NCBI GenBank assembly: GCA_017405805.1
Contig: JAFQZU010000039.1
Coordinates: forward strand, 1 to 64,000
Source: Lachnospiraceae bacterium
Lineage (GTDB): Bacteria > Bacillota > Clostridia > Lachnospirales > Lachnospiraceae
Reading direction: 5' to 3'
Length of the DNA: 64,000 bases
The notes under the pieces were generated by a model, which made no database searches, had not been told where the DNA came from, and saw nothing but the letters and a program-made list of their open reading frames with translations. This document shows positions 8,535 through 15,072 of this stretch, piece by piece. The position numbers and the translations under genes are program-made. How positions within the stretch are numbered: the first letter of the stretch is position 1; every line of letters begins with the position of its first letter.

Positions 8535-8547
8535 GGAGCTAAGAAAC

Positions 8548-9729
8548 ATGGCGAGCGTACAGCTTAAAAACATCAAGAAGGTATATCCTTTTGTCAGCGG
8601 TGAGGATAAAAAGAAAAACAAGAAAAAAGGTGATGAGCCGGAAAAGAAGAAATCCAACCTGCAGATCACGAAGGACGGCGTTGTTGCAGTTCAGCAGTTC
8701 AGCCTGGATATCAAGGACAAGGAATTCATCGTGCTGGTAGGCCCCTCCGGCTGCGGAAAGTCTACCACCCTGCGAATGGTGGCCGGTCTCGAAGAGATCT
8801 CCGACGGCGAGCTGATCATTGACGGGAAAGTCATGAACGATGTTGCTCCCAAGGATCGCGACATCGCCATGGTCTTCCAGAACTATGCACTGTACCCTCA
8901 CATGACCGTGTACGACAACATGGCATTCTCCCTGAAGCTGCGTCACACCCCTAAGGACGAGATCGACAGAAAGGTCCGTGAAGCAGCTGAGATCCTTGAG
9001 ATCACGCAGTATCTCGACCGTAAGCCGAAGGCTTTGTCGGGCGGTCAGCGTCAGCGTGTCGCGATCGGCCGCGCGATCGTCCGTGCCCCGAAGGTGATGC
9101 TGATGGACGAACCGCTGTCCAACCTGGATGCAAAGCTCCGTAACGAGATGCGTGCCGAGATCATCAAGCTCCGCCAGAGGATCGACACGACATTCATGTA
9201 TGTTACCCACGACCAGACCGAAGCCATGACGCTGGGCGACCGCATCGTCATCATGCGTGACGGTTACATCCAGCAGATCGGAACGCCCCAGGAGGTCTTC
9301 AATCACCCCTCCAATCTCTTCGTCGCCGGTTTCATCGGAATGCCGGTCATGAACTTCTTTGATGCGGAACTGAAGCGCGAAGGCAATAAGTACTTCGTAG
9401 AACTCAGCGGCGTCAAAGTAGAGCTGGACGAAGAGAAGACTGCCCGTCTTCTCAAGAATGACGTGCAGAGCCAGGCGATCATCCTGGGCGTACGCCCCGA
9501 GCACACAAATCTCTCGAGCGAAGGCGTTCCCGCCCGCGTGGACGTCAGCGAAATGATGGGTTCGTCCGTACACCTGCATGTCAACGCCGACGGGCGTGAT
9601 GTCATCATCATCGTTCCTACCATCGACATGAAGAGCAATTACAGGCTGGGGGACGAGGTTCACTTCAACTTCGGCGGCAATGTCGCACACGTCTTCTCCA
9701 AAGAGACAGAAAAGAACCTTGAGTTCTGA
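8548..9729 (+). CDS. MsmX/UgpC-type sugar ABC transporter ATPase
   Basis: The 393-residue protein has Walker A GPSGCGKST at residues 65-73, the LSGGQ signature near 165, Walker B with MDEP near 185, and a C-terminal TOBE/MalK-like regulatory domain. This is the class of shared ATPases that energise CUT1 sugar importers, so it is the likely motor for the upstream permeases. An unusual feature is a Lys/Glu-rich insert (about residues 20-36, rich in KKK) between the first beta-strand and the normal core. The ATG is preceded by GGAG at 10 nt. A strong terminator follows. Confidence 0.93.
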   Translation: MASVQLKNIKKVYPFVSGEDKKKNKKKGDEPEKKKSNLQITKDGVVAVQQFSLDIKDKEFIVLVGPSGCGKSTTLRMVAGLEEISDGELIIDGKVMNDVAPKDRDIAMVFQNYALYPHMTVYDNMAFSLKLRHTPKDEIDRKVREAAEILEITQYLDRKPKALSGGQRQRVAIGRAIVRAPKVMLMDEPLSNLDAKLRNEMRAEIIKLRQRIDTTFMYVTHDQTEAMTLGDRIVIMRDGYIQQIGTPQEVFNHPSNLFVAGFIGMPVMNFFDAELKREGNKYFVELSGVKVELDEEKTARLLKNDVQSQAIILGVRPEHTNLSSEGVPARVDVSEMMGSSVHLHVNADGRDVIIIVPTIDMKSNYRLGDEVHFNFGGNVAHVFSKETEKNLEF

Positions 9730-9768
9730 AAAACTTAGTATTCCGGACTGCCGGAGAAAGCAGTAGAA

Positions 9769-9793
9769 GGGGGGCGACAGCCCCCTTTTTTTT
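9769..9793 (+). terminator. Terminator of the fructan operon
   Basis: GGGGGG (9769-9774), a 6-nt loop, CCCCC (9781-9785), then eight T (9786-9793). Confidence 0.9.
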
Positions 9794-9849
9794 GATGGGG
9801 GAGTGAACTGACTCATGATATAATTAGTGTATCCGAGGTGATTGGTCCT

Positions 9850-10306
9850 ATGATTACAGAAATGCACAGTATTCAGCTGATCTATACAGAGGCAGACAGC
9901 CGGCCTGCCCGAACAAAAGAGCGTCGAGGGGTACACCGTGGAACTGTCGGATACATCCGGCATCGTGCGCGTGTACACCGATGCGCAGGAAGATGGTGCG
10001 CCCCGCATGCCTTCTGACCGGCAGGCGTCTTTGGAGCAGTTCGCGCGAAACGGTGCAATTCGCCTCACCGCGGACGCGGCCGGTATGATCCGGGCCTATG
10101 ATGTCTCCCGGGACTGCCTGATCTGGCAATTTACGGCGGTCACGGAGCCGGTCACGGATCTGTTTCTGGAAGAAGAGTCGATGACGGTGTACGCGCAGGG
10201 CCGGTCCGGCACGTGGTACAGGATTGACTCCCCAAAGATCCTCCTGGAGTATGACAGCAAGGATGTGGCGGGGCAGAGAGCAAGGTACAGGGAGTACGGG
10301 AGATGA
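9850..10306 (+). pseudogene. Frameshifted hypothetical gene
   Basis: An ATG at 9850 with a good site (GAGGTG) and a TATAAT box at 9819-9824 opens a frame reading MITEMHSIQLIYTEADS, which then becomes implausible. The downstream gene lies in another frame, and its sequence runs back without a stop to 9881 (GLPEQKSVEGYTVELSD). Removing one base near 9900 (in the gccggcc stretch) would join the two into one protein of about 150 residues. It is either a pseudogene, a sequencing error, or a shorter gene starting at GTG 9938 behind GAGGGG. The protein has no family I recognise; part of it (IRAYDVSRDCLIWQF) resembles a beta-propeller-like repeat. thpR follows 13 bp later. Confidence 0.5.
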
Positions 10307-10319
10307 CAAAGGAGCGCGC

Positions 10320-10820
10320 ATGAGACTATTCATAGCAATACAGCTGTCCGATGAGATGAAACAGTCTGTCATCGGCACCATGCATGAACTCAAGAAGGCC
10401 GGCGTCAACGGCAGATATGTGCCGGCGCAGAACCTGCATGTCACGCTGGCTTTCCTCGGGGAGACCAGGGAGGTGGAAGCGGTGAAAGCTGCGATGCAGA
10501 CGATCGTCTGCAAGCCGTTCCGCATGTCTTTCGCGGATATGGGGGTGTTCACCAATCTTCTCTGGGTCGGGATCAAAGGGAATCAGGGCCTGAACAAGCT
10601 GGCAAAATACGTCGTCTCGGCGCTTGACGCCGCGCAGATCTCCTATGATCGCAAGAAGTTTGTGCCGCACATTACGATCATCCGCAACATGGGCGGCCCC
10701 TGGAAAAAGGCGGCGGCGCCGAAGGGCGATATGACGGTCCGGAAAGTATCGCTCATGAAATCAGAGCAAAAGGATGGAAAGCGGGTATATACAGAGGTTT
10801 TTTCGGTCAATCTGGGCTAA
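10320..10820 (+). CDS. thpR: RNA 2',3'-cyclic phosphodiesterase (2H family)
   Basis: The 166-residue protein has the two diagnostic HxTx motifs of the LigT/2H phosphoesterases, HVTL at residues 40-43 and HITI at 117-120, and the opening MRLFIAIQLS typical of ThpR. The family hydrolyses 2',3'-cyclic phosphate ends of RNA and can reversibly ligate tRNA halves in vitro. The ATG at 10320 follows AAAGGAG by about 7 nt. It lies 13 bp after the frameshifted gene and 18 bp before the DUF1292 gene, in a probable operon running to about 12575. Confidence 0.92.
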   Translation: MRLFIAIQLSDEMKQSVIGTMHELKKAGVNGRYVPAQNLHVTLAFLGETREVEAVKAAMQTIVCKPFRMSFADMGVFTNLLWVGIKGNQGLNKLAKYVVSALDAAQISYDRKKFVPHITIIRNMGGPWKKAAAPKGDMTVRKVSLMKSEQKDGKRVYTEVFSVNLG

Positions 10821-10838
10821 AAAAGGAAAGGAGAAATC

Positions 10839-11090
10839 ATGGAAGACATTATTATTTTGGTGGATGAAAACGGAGTCGAGCAGGAGTACGAGGTTCTGGA
10901 CACGGTAGAGTATGAGGGCAACCGCTATGTTGTCCTGATCAAGGAAGAGGAAGACGAGGTTGTTATCCTGCAGATCGAATCCGAGGACGGAGACGATCTG
11001 GAGCTCGTTGCCTGCGAGGATGGGGTCGCTGAAGAGGTTTACCATATCTTTAAAGAAAGGAATACGGAGAACTTTGATTTTGAGGACTGA
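10839..11090 (+). CDS. DUF1292 family protein
   Basis: An 83-residue, very acidic protein with the pattern of DUF1292: an opening IILVDENGVEQEYEVLDTVE, then NRYVVLI, then VVILQIESE. It is a small soluble beta-rich protein of unknown role, widely found in Firmicutes and often near yrrK/ruvX or similar housekeeping genes. The start follows AAAGGAGAAATC. It overlaps the next gene's probable start by about 17 bp, so the two are translationally coupled. Confidence 0.88.
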   Translation: MEDIIILVDENGVEQEYEVLDTVEYEGNRYVVLIKEEEDEVVILQIESEDGDDLELVACEDGVAEEVYHIFKERNTENFDFED

Positions 11091-12051
11091 TCGAGCTGCT
11101 GATGCGGGCGGCGTTAGTGGTGCGGGCGGCCTTGCCGTTGTCGTGGGCGCCGGGACAGACTATCCGCTGAACGGGCTGCTGACGCTGCCGCGGGATCACT
11201 CTGCGCCGGTGCCGGCCGTCGTCATGGTGCACGGCTCCGGCCCCAGCAATATGGACGAAAAAGTAATGAAACTGACGCCCTTTAAGGATCTGGCGGAGGG
11301 CCTGGCAAGGCAAGGCATTGCGTCCTTGCGCTACGATAAGCGCACCTTCGCGCATGGGCGGAAGATGATACGGAACAAGAGTCTGACGGTAAAGGAGGAG
11401 ACGATCGAGGACGCGATCCTGGCCGTGCAGATGCTGAAGAAGGATCCGAGGATCGACCACAGCCGTATTTTCCTGCTCGGGCACAGTATGGGAGCCATGC
11501 TGGCGCCGCGGATCGACGCGGAAGGGGCAGATGTAAAGGGGCTCATCCTGATGGCCGGGACGCCGTACCGACTCGAGGACATTGTGCTCAGGCAGCTGAA
11601 GCAGGCGGGACGCAGGAAATCCATCCTGCGCCCGCTCATCCGGCTGGAATACGGGATGTATCGGAAGAGATTTCAGGGGCTCTATGAGATGAGCGACGAG
11701 GAGGCGAAAAAAAAGAAATTTGCCGGGAACCTGACGCTCTATTACTTCAAGGAGATGGGCCAGAAGACGGCGGCTGACTATCTTCTGGAGAGCCGGAAGC
11801 CGGTCCTCATCATGCAGGGCGGAAAAGACTTTCAGGTGCTTGCGAAAAAAGATTACCGCGGGTTCAGAAAAATGCTCGCCGGGCGGCCGGATACCGGTTT
11901 CAAGCTGTATCCCGACCTGAATCATCTGTTCGTCAAAGGAATCTTCGACGATATTTTGAAGGCGTCTAAGGATTACAAGGTTGAGCGGCATATCCCGGAA
12001 GAGGTGGTCGGGGATATTGCGGGGTTTGTCAATGGAGAGAGTGGAAAATGA
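11074..12051 (+). CDS. Alpha/beta hydrolase (serine hydrolase)
   Basis: The protein is about 325 residues. It has an HGSGPSNMDE oxyanion-loop segment, the nucleophile elbow GHSMG, an acidic residue in MQGGKDFQV and a terminal His in DLNHLF, giving a complete Ser-Asp-His triad. It belongs to the cytoplasmic acyl-peptide/dienelactone-like hydrolases; the substrate is unknown. The start is uncertain: no ATG precedes the conserved VGAGTDYPLNG segment, and TTG at 11074 or 11080 behind CGGAG, or GTG at 11143, are the choices. It overlaps DUF1292 upstream and shares an ATGA overlap with the cysteine hydrolase downstream. Confidence 0.85.
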   Translation: MILRTDRAADAGGVSGAGGLAVVVGAGTDYPLNGLLTLPRDHSAPVPAVVMVHGSGPSNMDEKVMKLTPFKDLAEGLARQGIASLRYDKRTFAHGRKMIRNKSLTVKEETIEDAILAVQMLKKDPRIDHSRIFLLGHSMGAMLAPRIDAEGADVKGLILMAGTPYRLEDIVLRQLKQAGRRKSILRPLIRLEYGMYRKRFQGLYEMSDEEAKKKKFAGNLTLYYFKEMGQKTAADYLLESRKPVLIMQGGKDFQVLAKKDYRGFRKMLAGRPDTGFKLYPDLNHLFVKGIFDDILKASKDYKVERHIPEEVVGDIAGFVNGESGK

Positions 12052-12575
12052 GAAAGATACTGATCGTAATTGATATGCAGAATGATTTTATCGATGCTGC
12101 GCTGGGGACAAAGGAAGCGGTCAAAATCGTTGATGCCGTAAAAGAAAAGATCCGTTCCTATCCGGCGGAGGATGTGATCGCCACCATGGATACCCATGGA
12201 GAAAATTATATGGAGACGCAGGAAGGAAAGTATCTGCCGGTGCCGCACTGCATCAAGGGCTCGAATGGATGGCAGATCCGATCCGATATTGCGGAGCTTC
12301 TGTCAGACGCAAAGATTTATGAGAAGCCAACCTTCGGAAGCACTGCGCTAGCGGCGGATTTGAAAGCCATTTCAGAAAAGGAAGAGATCGAGCTGGAACT
12401 GATCGGTCTTTGCACAGATATCTGTGTCGTTTCCAACGCGCTGCTGCTGAAAGCCGCGATGCCGGAAGTGAAGATCTCCGTGGATGCCGGCTGCTGTGCA
12501 GGGGTAACCCCCGAGAAGCATTTGGCTGCGTTGGAGACGATGCGTTCGTGCCAGGTTCAGGTTACCAATGGGTGA
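12048..12575 (+). CDS. Isochorismatase-family cysteine hydrolase (nicotinamidase-like)
   Basis: The 175-residue protein has the catalytic triad expected for the family: Asp9 in VIDMQNDF, Lys93 in EKPTFGS, and Cys126 in CTDICV. A metal-site-like pattern DTH (48-50) and His67 is also present, as in nicotinamidases such as PncA. A role in NAD salvage (nicotinamide to nicotinate) is plausible but not certain, as the family also covers other amidases. Its ATG overlaps the hydrolase stop codon (ATGA). Confidence 0.87.
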   Translation: MRKILIVIDMQNDFIDAALGTKEAVKIVDAVKEKIRSYPAEDVIATMDTHGENYMETQEGKYLPVPHCIKGSNGWQIRSDIAELLSDAKIYEKPTFGSTALAADLKAISEKEEIELELIGLCTDICVVSNALLLKAAMPEVKISVDAGCCAGVTPEKHLAALETMRSCQVQVTNG

Positions 12576-12639
12576 GTGGATGGCAATAAACCGTGCACAT
12601 CGAGATATTATGTAAGGGATGGCTCAAAAAGCCCTTAAC

Positions 12640-12668
12640 TTGAGCCCCAAAATAAAGAGTGTTACAAT
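12640..12668 (+). promoter_or_regulatory. Promoter with duplicated spacer, copy 1
   Basis: TTGAGC (12640-12645), 17 bp, TACAAT (12663-12668). The spacer core CCAAAATAAAG is shared with the promoter at 14689-14717. It drives a leader of about 190 nt before the Rpn-family gene. Confidence 0.7.
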
Positions 12669-12675
12669 TGAATAT

Positions 12676-12797
12676 GCTAAGGAACTTCCCTTCCGTGTGA
12701 TATATCGCCGGAAGAAGCGCCTTGTCAAAACCGGCACTGCATGAAAAGCAGTCAGTCGGAGTTACCAAAATAGGATCTGTTAGAGATCCATTTCATG
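12676..12797 (+). other. Structured 5' leader of the Rpn-family gene
   Basis: Between the promoter and a terminator-like hairpin lie several dyads, including ACTGC/GCAGT (about 12736-12751) and GGATCT/AGATCC (about 12773-12789). I do not recognise a known riboswitch class. Confidence 0.45.
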
Positions 12798-12850
12798 GGG
12801 CTCCGGCGCGAACTGCATGGAAGCAGGGGATGGAAGCCGGAGCCCTTTTT
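12798..12850 (+). terminator. Attenuator-like terminator just upstream of a start codon
   Basis: A 10-bp perfect stem GGGCTCCGGC (12798-12807) / GCCGGAGCCC (12836-12845) is followed by five T. It ends 17 nt before the ATG of the Rpn-family gene and just before its ribosome site, so transcripts from 12668 must pass it. Confidence 0.75.
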
Positions 12851-12867
12851 CAGACAAAGGAGGGCAA

Positions 12868-13737
12868 ATGAACAAGGCAGCAAATGTAACAACTTATGAA
12901 GAATGGGCATCTGCCGGAATAGGAAATGCGTTTCTGTTTGGAAAGGTCATGACCTCAAACCGGGATCTGTTGCTTGAATTGCTTCAGTATTCTCTGCCGG
13001 AATTCCATATCCTGAAAATCGAAGATATCAGGAAAGAGTTCGAGATCAGAATGTCCGTTGATGCCCATGGCGTGAGGCTGGATATCATGGCATGGGATGA
13101 TCAGGGGCGGATCATTGATGTGGAGATGCAGCTCCGTAACGAAAAGAACATTCCAAAACGTATGCGGTACTACGGGAGCGCAGTGGATCAGACTATCCTG
13201 GAAAGAGGCCGTAATTACAGCGAGCTCAGCGAACAGGTAATTCTTTTCATCACTCCCTTTGATCCATTCGGGGATGGATTGTATCGTTACACATTCCGGA
13301 ATATCTGTATAGAGAACAAGGACCTGGAACTTGGCGACGGGACGACAAAAGTTCTTCTCAATGCCGCTGGTAGAACTGGGGAGATCGCAAATGAGCTTAA
13401 GGGCTTCCTGGAACTGGTCGCCGGAAATCAAGATGCGGAGGAAGGGACATTCGCATGGCGCGTGCAGAGACAGGTCGTAAGTGCCAGAAAGAACGCCAAG
13501 TGGAGGAAAGAATACATGGACTGGGAAATGACGCTGCGAAATGAGTGGACCAAAGGCCATGATGCTGGTTTAGAGGAAGGCAGAGCAAAAGGACGAGCAG
13601 AAGGCACCTTGGAAGTATTAGTATCTCTTGCAAAAGAAGGGCTGCTCACCACCCGGGAAGCGGCGGAAAGAGCAGGCATTACAGAGACGGAATTTCAGAA
13701 AAAGCTGGAAGCGTTTCGAGAAGAAGATAAGGGTTAA
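12868..13737 (+). CDS. Rpn-family PD-(D/E)XK nuclease/transposase-like protein
   Basis: The 289-residue protein matches the Rpn/PDDEXK family often annotated as recombination-promoting nuclease or putative transposase. The nuclease core is seen in FEIRMSVDAHGVRLDIMA followed by RIIDVEMQ (Asp, then ExQ), about residues 55-80, and a YYGSAVDQTIL segment follows. The C-terminus has a charged EEGRAKGRAEG stretch and a helix-turn-helix-like segment LLTTREAAERAGITETEF. Relatives promote RecA-independent recombination or have been linked to phage defence. The ATG at 12868 follows GGAGGGC. It stands alone behind an attenuator-like leader. Confidence 0.85.
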   Translation: MNKAANVTTYEEWASAGIGNAFLFGKVMTSNRDLLLELLQYSLPEFHILKIEDIRKEFEIRMSVDAHGVRLDIMAWDDQGRIIDVEMQLRNEKNIPKRMRYYGSAVDQTILERGRNYSELSEQVILFITPFDPFGDGLYRYTFRNICIENKDLELGDGTTKVLLNAAGRTGEIANELKGFLELVAGNQDAEEGTFAWRVQRQVVSARKNAKWRKEYMDWEMTLRNEWTKGHDAGLEEGRAKGRAEGTLEVLVSLAKEGLLTTREAAERAGITETEFQKKLEAFREEDKG

Positions 13738-13738
13738 A

Positions 13739-13780
13739 TCAAAAAAACTGACGCCAGGATCCTTCCGATCCTGGCGTCAG
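13739..13780 (-). terminator. Terminator between convergent genes
   Basis: A 15-bp perfect stem ACTGACGCCAGGATC (13746-13760) pairs with 13766-13780, loop CTTCC. The T-run needed for release is on the minus strand, so it mainly serves the membrane-protein gene, but it lies just after the Rpn stop as well. Confidence 0.85.
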
Positions 13781-13801
13781 TCTTGTGATCATGCGTGCAT
13801 A

Positions 13802-14575
13802 TCAGGATTCCCCGAGTTCCTTGTAACCATAAAGCCGGATCGTCCTCTGGATATGTTCCGACGCTTCCTTGTCGGCGGCCACTTCAAATGTCAAAAGTAC
13901 ATTCTTCGCCCAATCCTGGCGGTATTTATAAGCTCTGCCCGTAAAGATACCGGCCAGCACCAGATAACCGAGACAATACAGCCACATGTCGGTATGCACA
14001 AACACCAGTATGACGATCCCGACAGCGACCAGCACGTAGAAAGTGACTGCCATCTGCTCGAAAAAAGTGGCCGACTCGTTCAATTTACTGGCCTTACTGC
14101 CATATCCGTTGATCGAATTACTGTAGTCACAGTAATCGACGAAGCGGCTGCACATCTCCTTGTTATCGGGATCAAATTCTCCCAGTCCTTTCTCGGAGAA
14201 GTGTTTTCTCGCCAGATTAATGATTCCTTCCCGTTGACGTTTATTTCCCAAAACACTCTTGAATTTCACGATGTCACCGGTGTCAACGGTTCTGTCAGGA
14301 GAGGCCAGGGCATTGTTCACGATTCCTGCCTTGAGATGTTTGAAGGCGGCTTCCTGAATACTTTGCAGCGCGCACCCGGTGATATAGCACATAACGCATA
14401 GTATGAGCGCTTTCTCAATTTCATTATCCAGCCCGAACGACTCAAAGAACGCGTCGGGGACGTACTGCTTCATTATGGAGGATATTCCGTATACAAGTAC
14501 GCCGCCGGAAATAACGACGTTAAAAAATCCAATAATACTTAGTTTGTCAACAATACCTTCTGTTATTTTGTCCAT
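13802..14575 (-). CDS. Hypothetical four-helix membrane protein
   Basis: The 257-residue protein has a hydrophobic hairpin near the N-terminus (two helices, about residues 11-34 and 52-70), a soluble central loop of about 90 residues and a second hairpin (about 172-215). I do not recognise the family. The layout resembles membrane-anchored accessory proteins of unknown function. The ATG at 14575 follows AAAGGAATC; the first in-frame ATG (14620) has no such site. It is convergent with the Rpn gene and divergent from the YCII gene. Confidence 0.7.
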   Translation of the reverse strand: MDKITEGIVDKLSIIGFFNVVISGGVLVYGISSIMKQYVPDAFFESFGLDNEIEKALILCVMCYITGCALQSIQEAAFKHLKAGIVNNALASPDRTVDTGDIVKFKSVLGNKRQREGIINLARKHFSEKGLGEFDPDNKEMCSRFVDYCDYSNSINGYGSKASKLNESATFFEQMAVTFYVLVAVGIVILVFVHTDMWLYCLGYLVLAGIFTGRAYKYRQDWAKNVLLTFEVAADKEASEHIQRTIRLYGYKELGES

Positions 14576-14688
14576 GTGTGATTCCTTTTTGAATAATGGT
14601 GTAATGCGTACAATATTCATCGACTATTATACATATTCTTTCAAACCGCATCAATGACGGAAATATTATGACTCATATACACCGCGGC

Positions 14689-14717
14689 TTGAGCGCCAAA
14701 ATAAAGCATGCTACAAT
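14689..14717 (+). promoter_or_regulatory. Promoter with duplicated spacer, copy 2
   Basis: TTGAGC (14689-14694), 17 bp, TACAAT (14712-14717); spacer core CCAAAATAAAG as at 12640. It drives the YCII-thrS unit. Confidence 0.7.
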
Positions 14718-14751
14718 GATCGAAATGAGGACGAAATGAGGAGGTAAAAAT

Positions 14752-15045
14752 ATGCAGTTTATGGTAAAAGCTTATGACGGTAAAGGAATGCTGGAAAAGA
14801 GAATGGAAGTGCGTCCGCGCCATCTGGAGGGCATGAACAAGCTCGGAAAACATGTGATCTGCGCCGGCGGCCTTTTGGACGAAGAGGGGAAAATGAAGGG
14901 ATCCGTGCTGGTGGTGGATTTTGCCGATCGCGCTGAGCTGGACGCCTACCTTGCCGCAGAGCCTTACGTCGTGGAAAAGGTGTGGGAGAAGGTAGAAGTG
15001 GAAGTCATGAATGTCGTACTTGTAAACGGGGAAAAGAGAAACTGA
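14752..15045 (+). CDS. YCII-related (YciI-like) protein
   Basis: The 97-residue protein fits the YCII fold: MQFMVKAYDGKGMLEKR at the start, then RPRHLEGM with the conserved His, GLLDEEGKMKGSVLVVDF, and AEPYVVEKVWEKVEVEVMNVV. Family members are small dimeric proteins with a His-Asp pair, enzymatic role mostly unknown. It has its own promoter and lies 27 bp before thrS, so the tRNA synthetase is probably transcribed from the same start. Confidence 0.85.
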   Translation: MQFMVKAYDGKGMLEKRMEVRPRHLEGMNKLGKHVICAGGLLDEEGKMKGSVLVVDFADRAELDAYLAAEPYVVEKVWEKVEVEVMNVVLVNGEKRN

Positions 15046-15072
15046 TCATTAGTACAGAAGAGGTTCACAATA

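Noticed and set aside
13628..14401. 257-codon plus-strand frame overlapping the Rpn gene end and the membrane protein
   Set aside because: It crosses a 15-bp terminator stem and is antisense to a better-supported membrane protein.
15046..15072. T-box leader for thrS
   Set aside because: Only 27 bp separate the YCII gene from thrS, far too short for a T-box.
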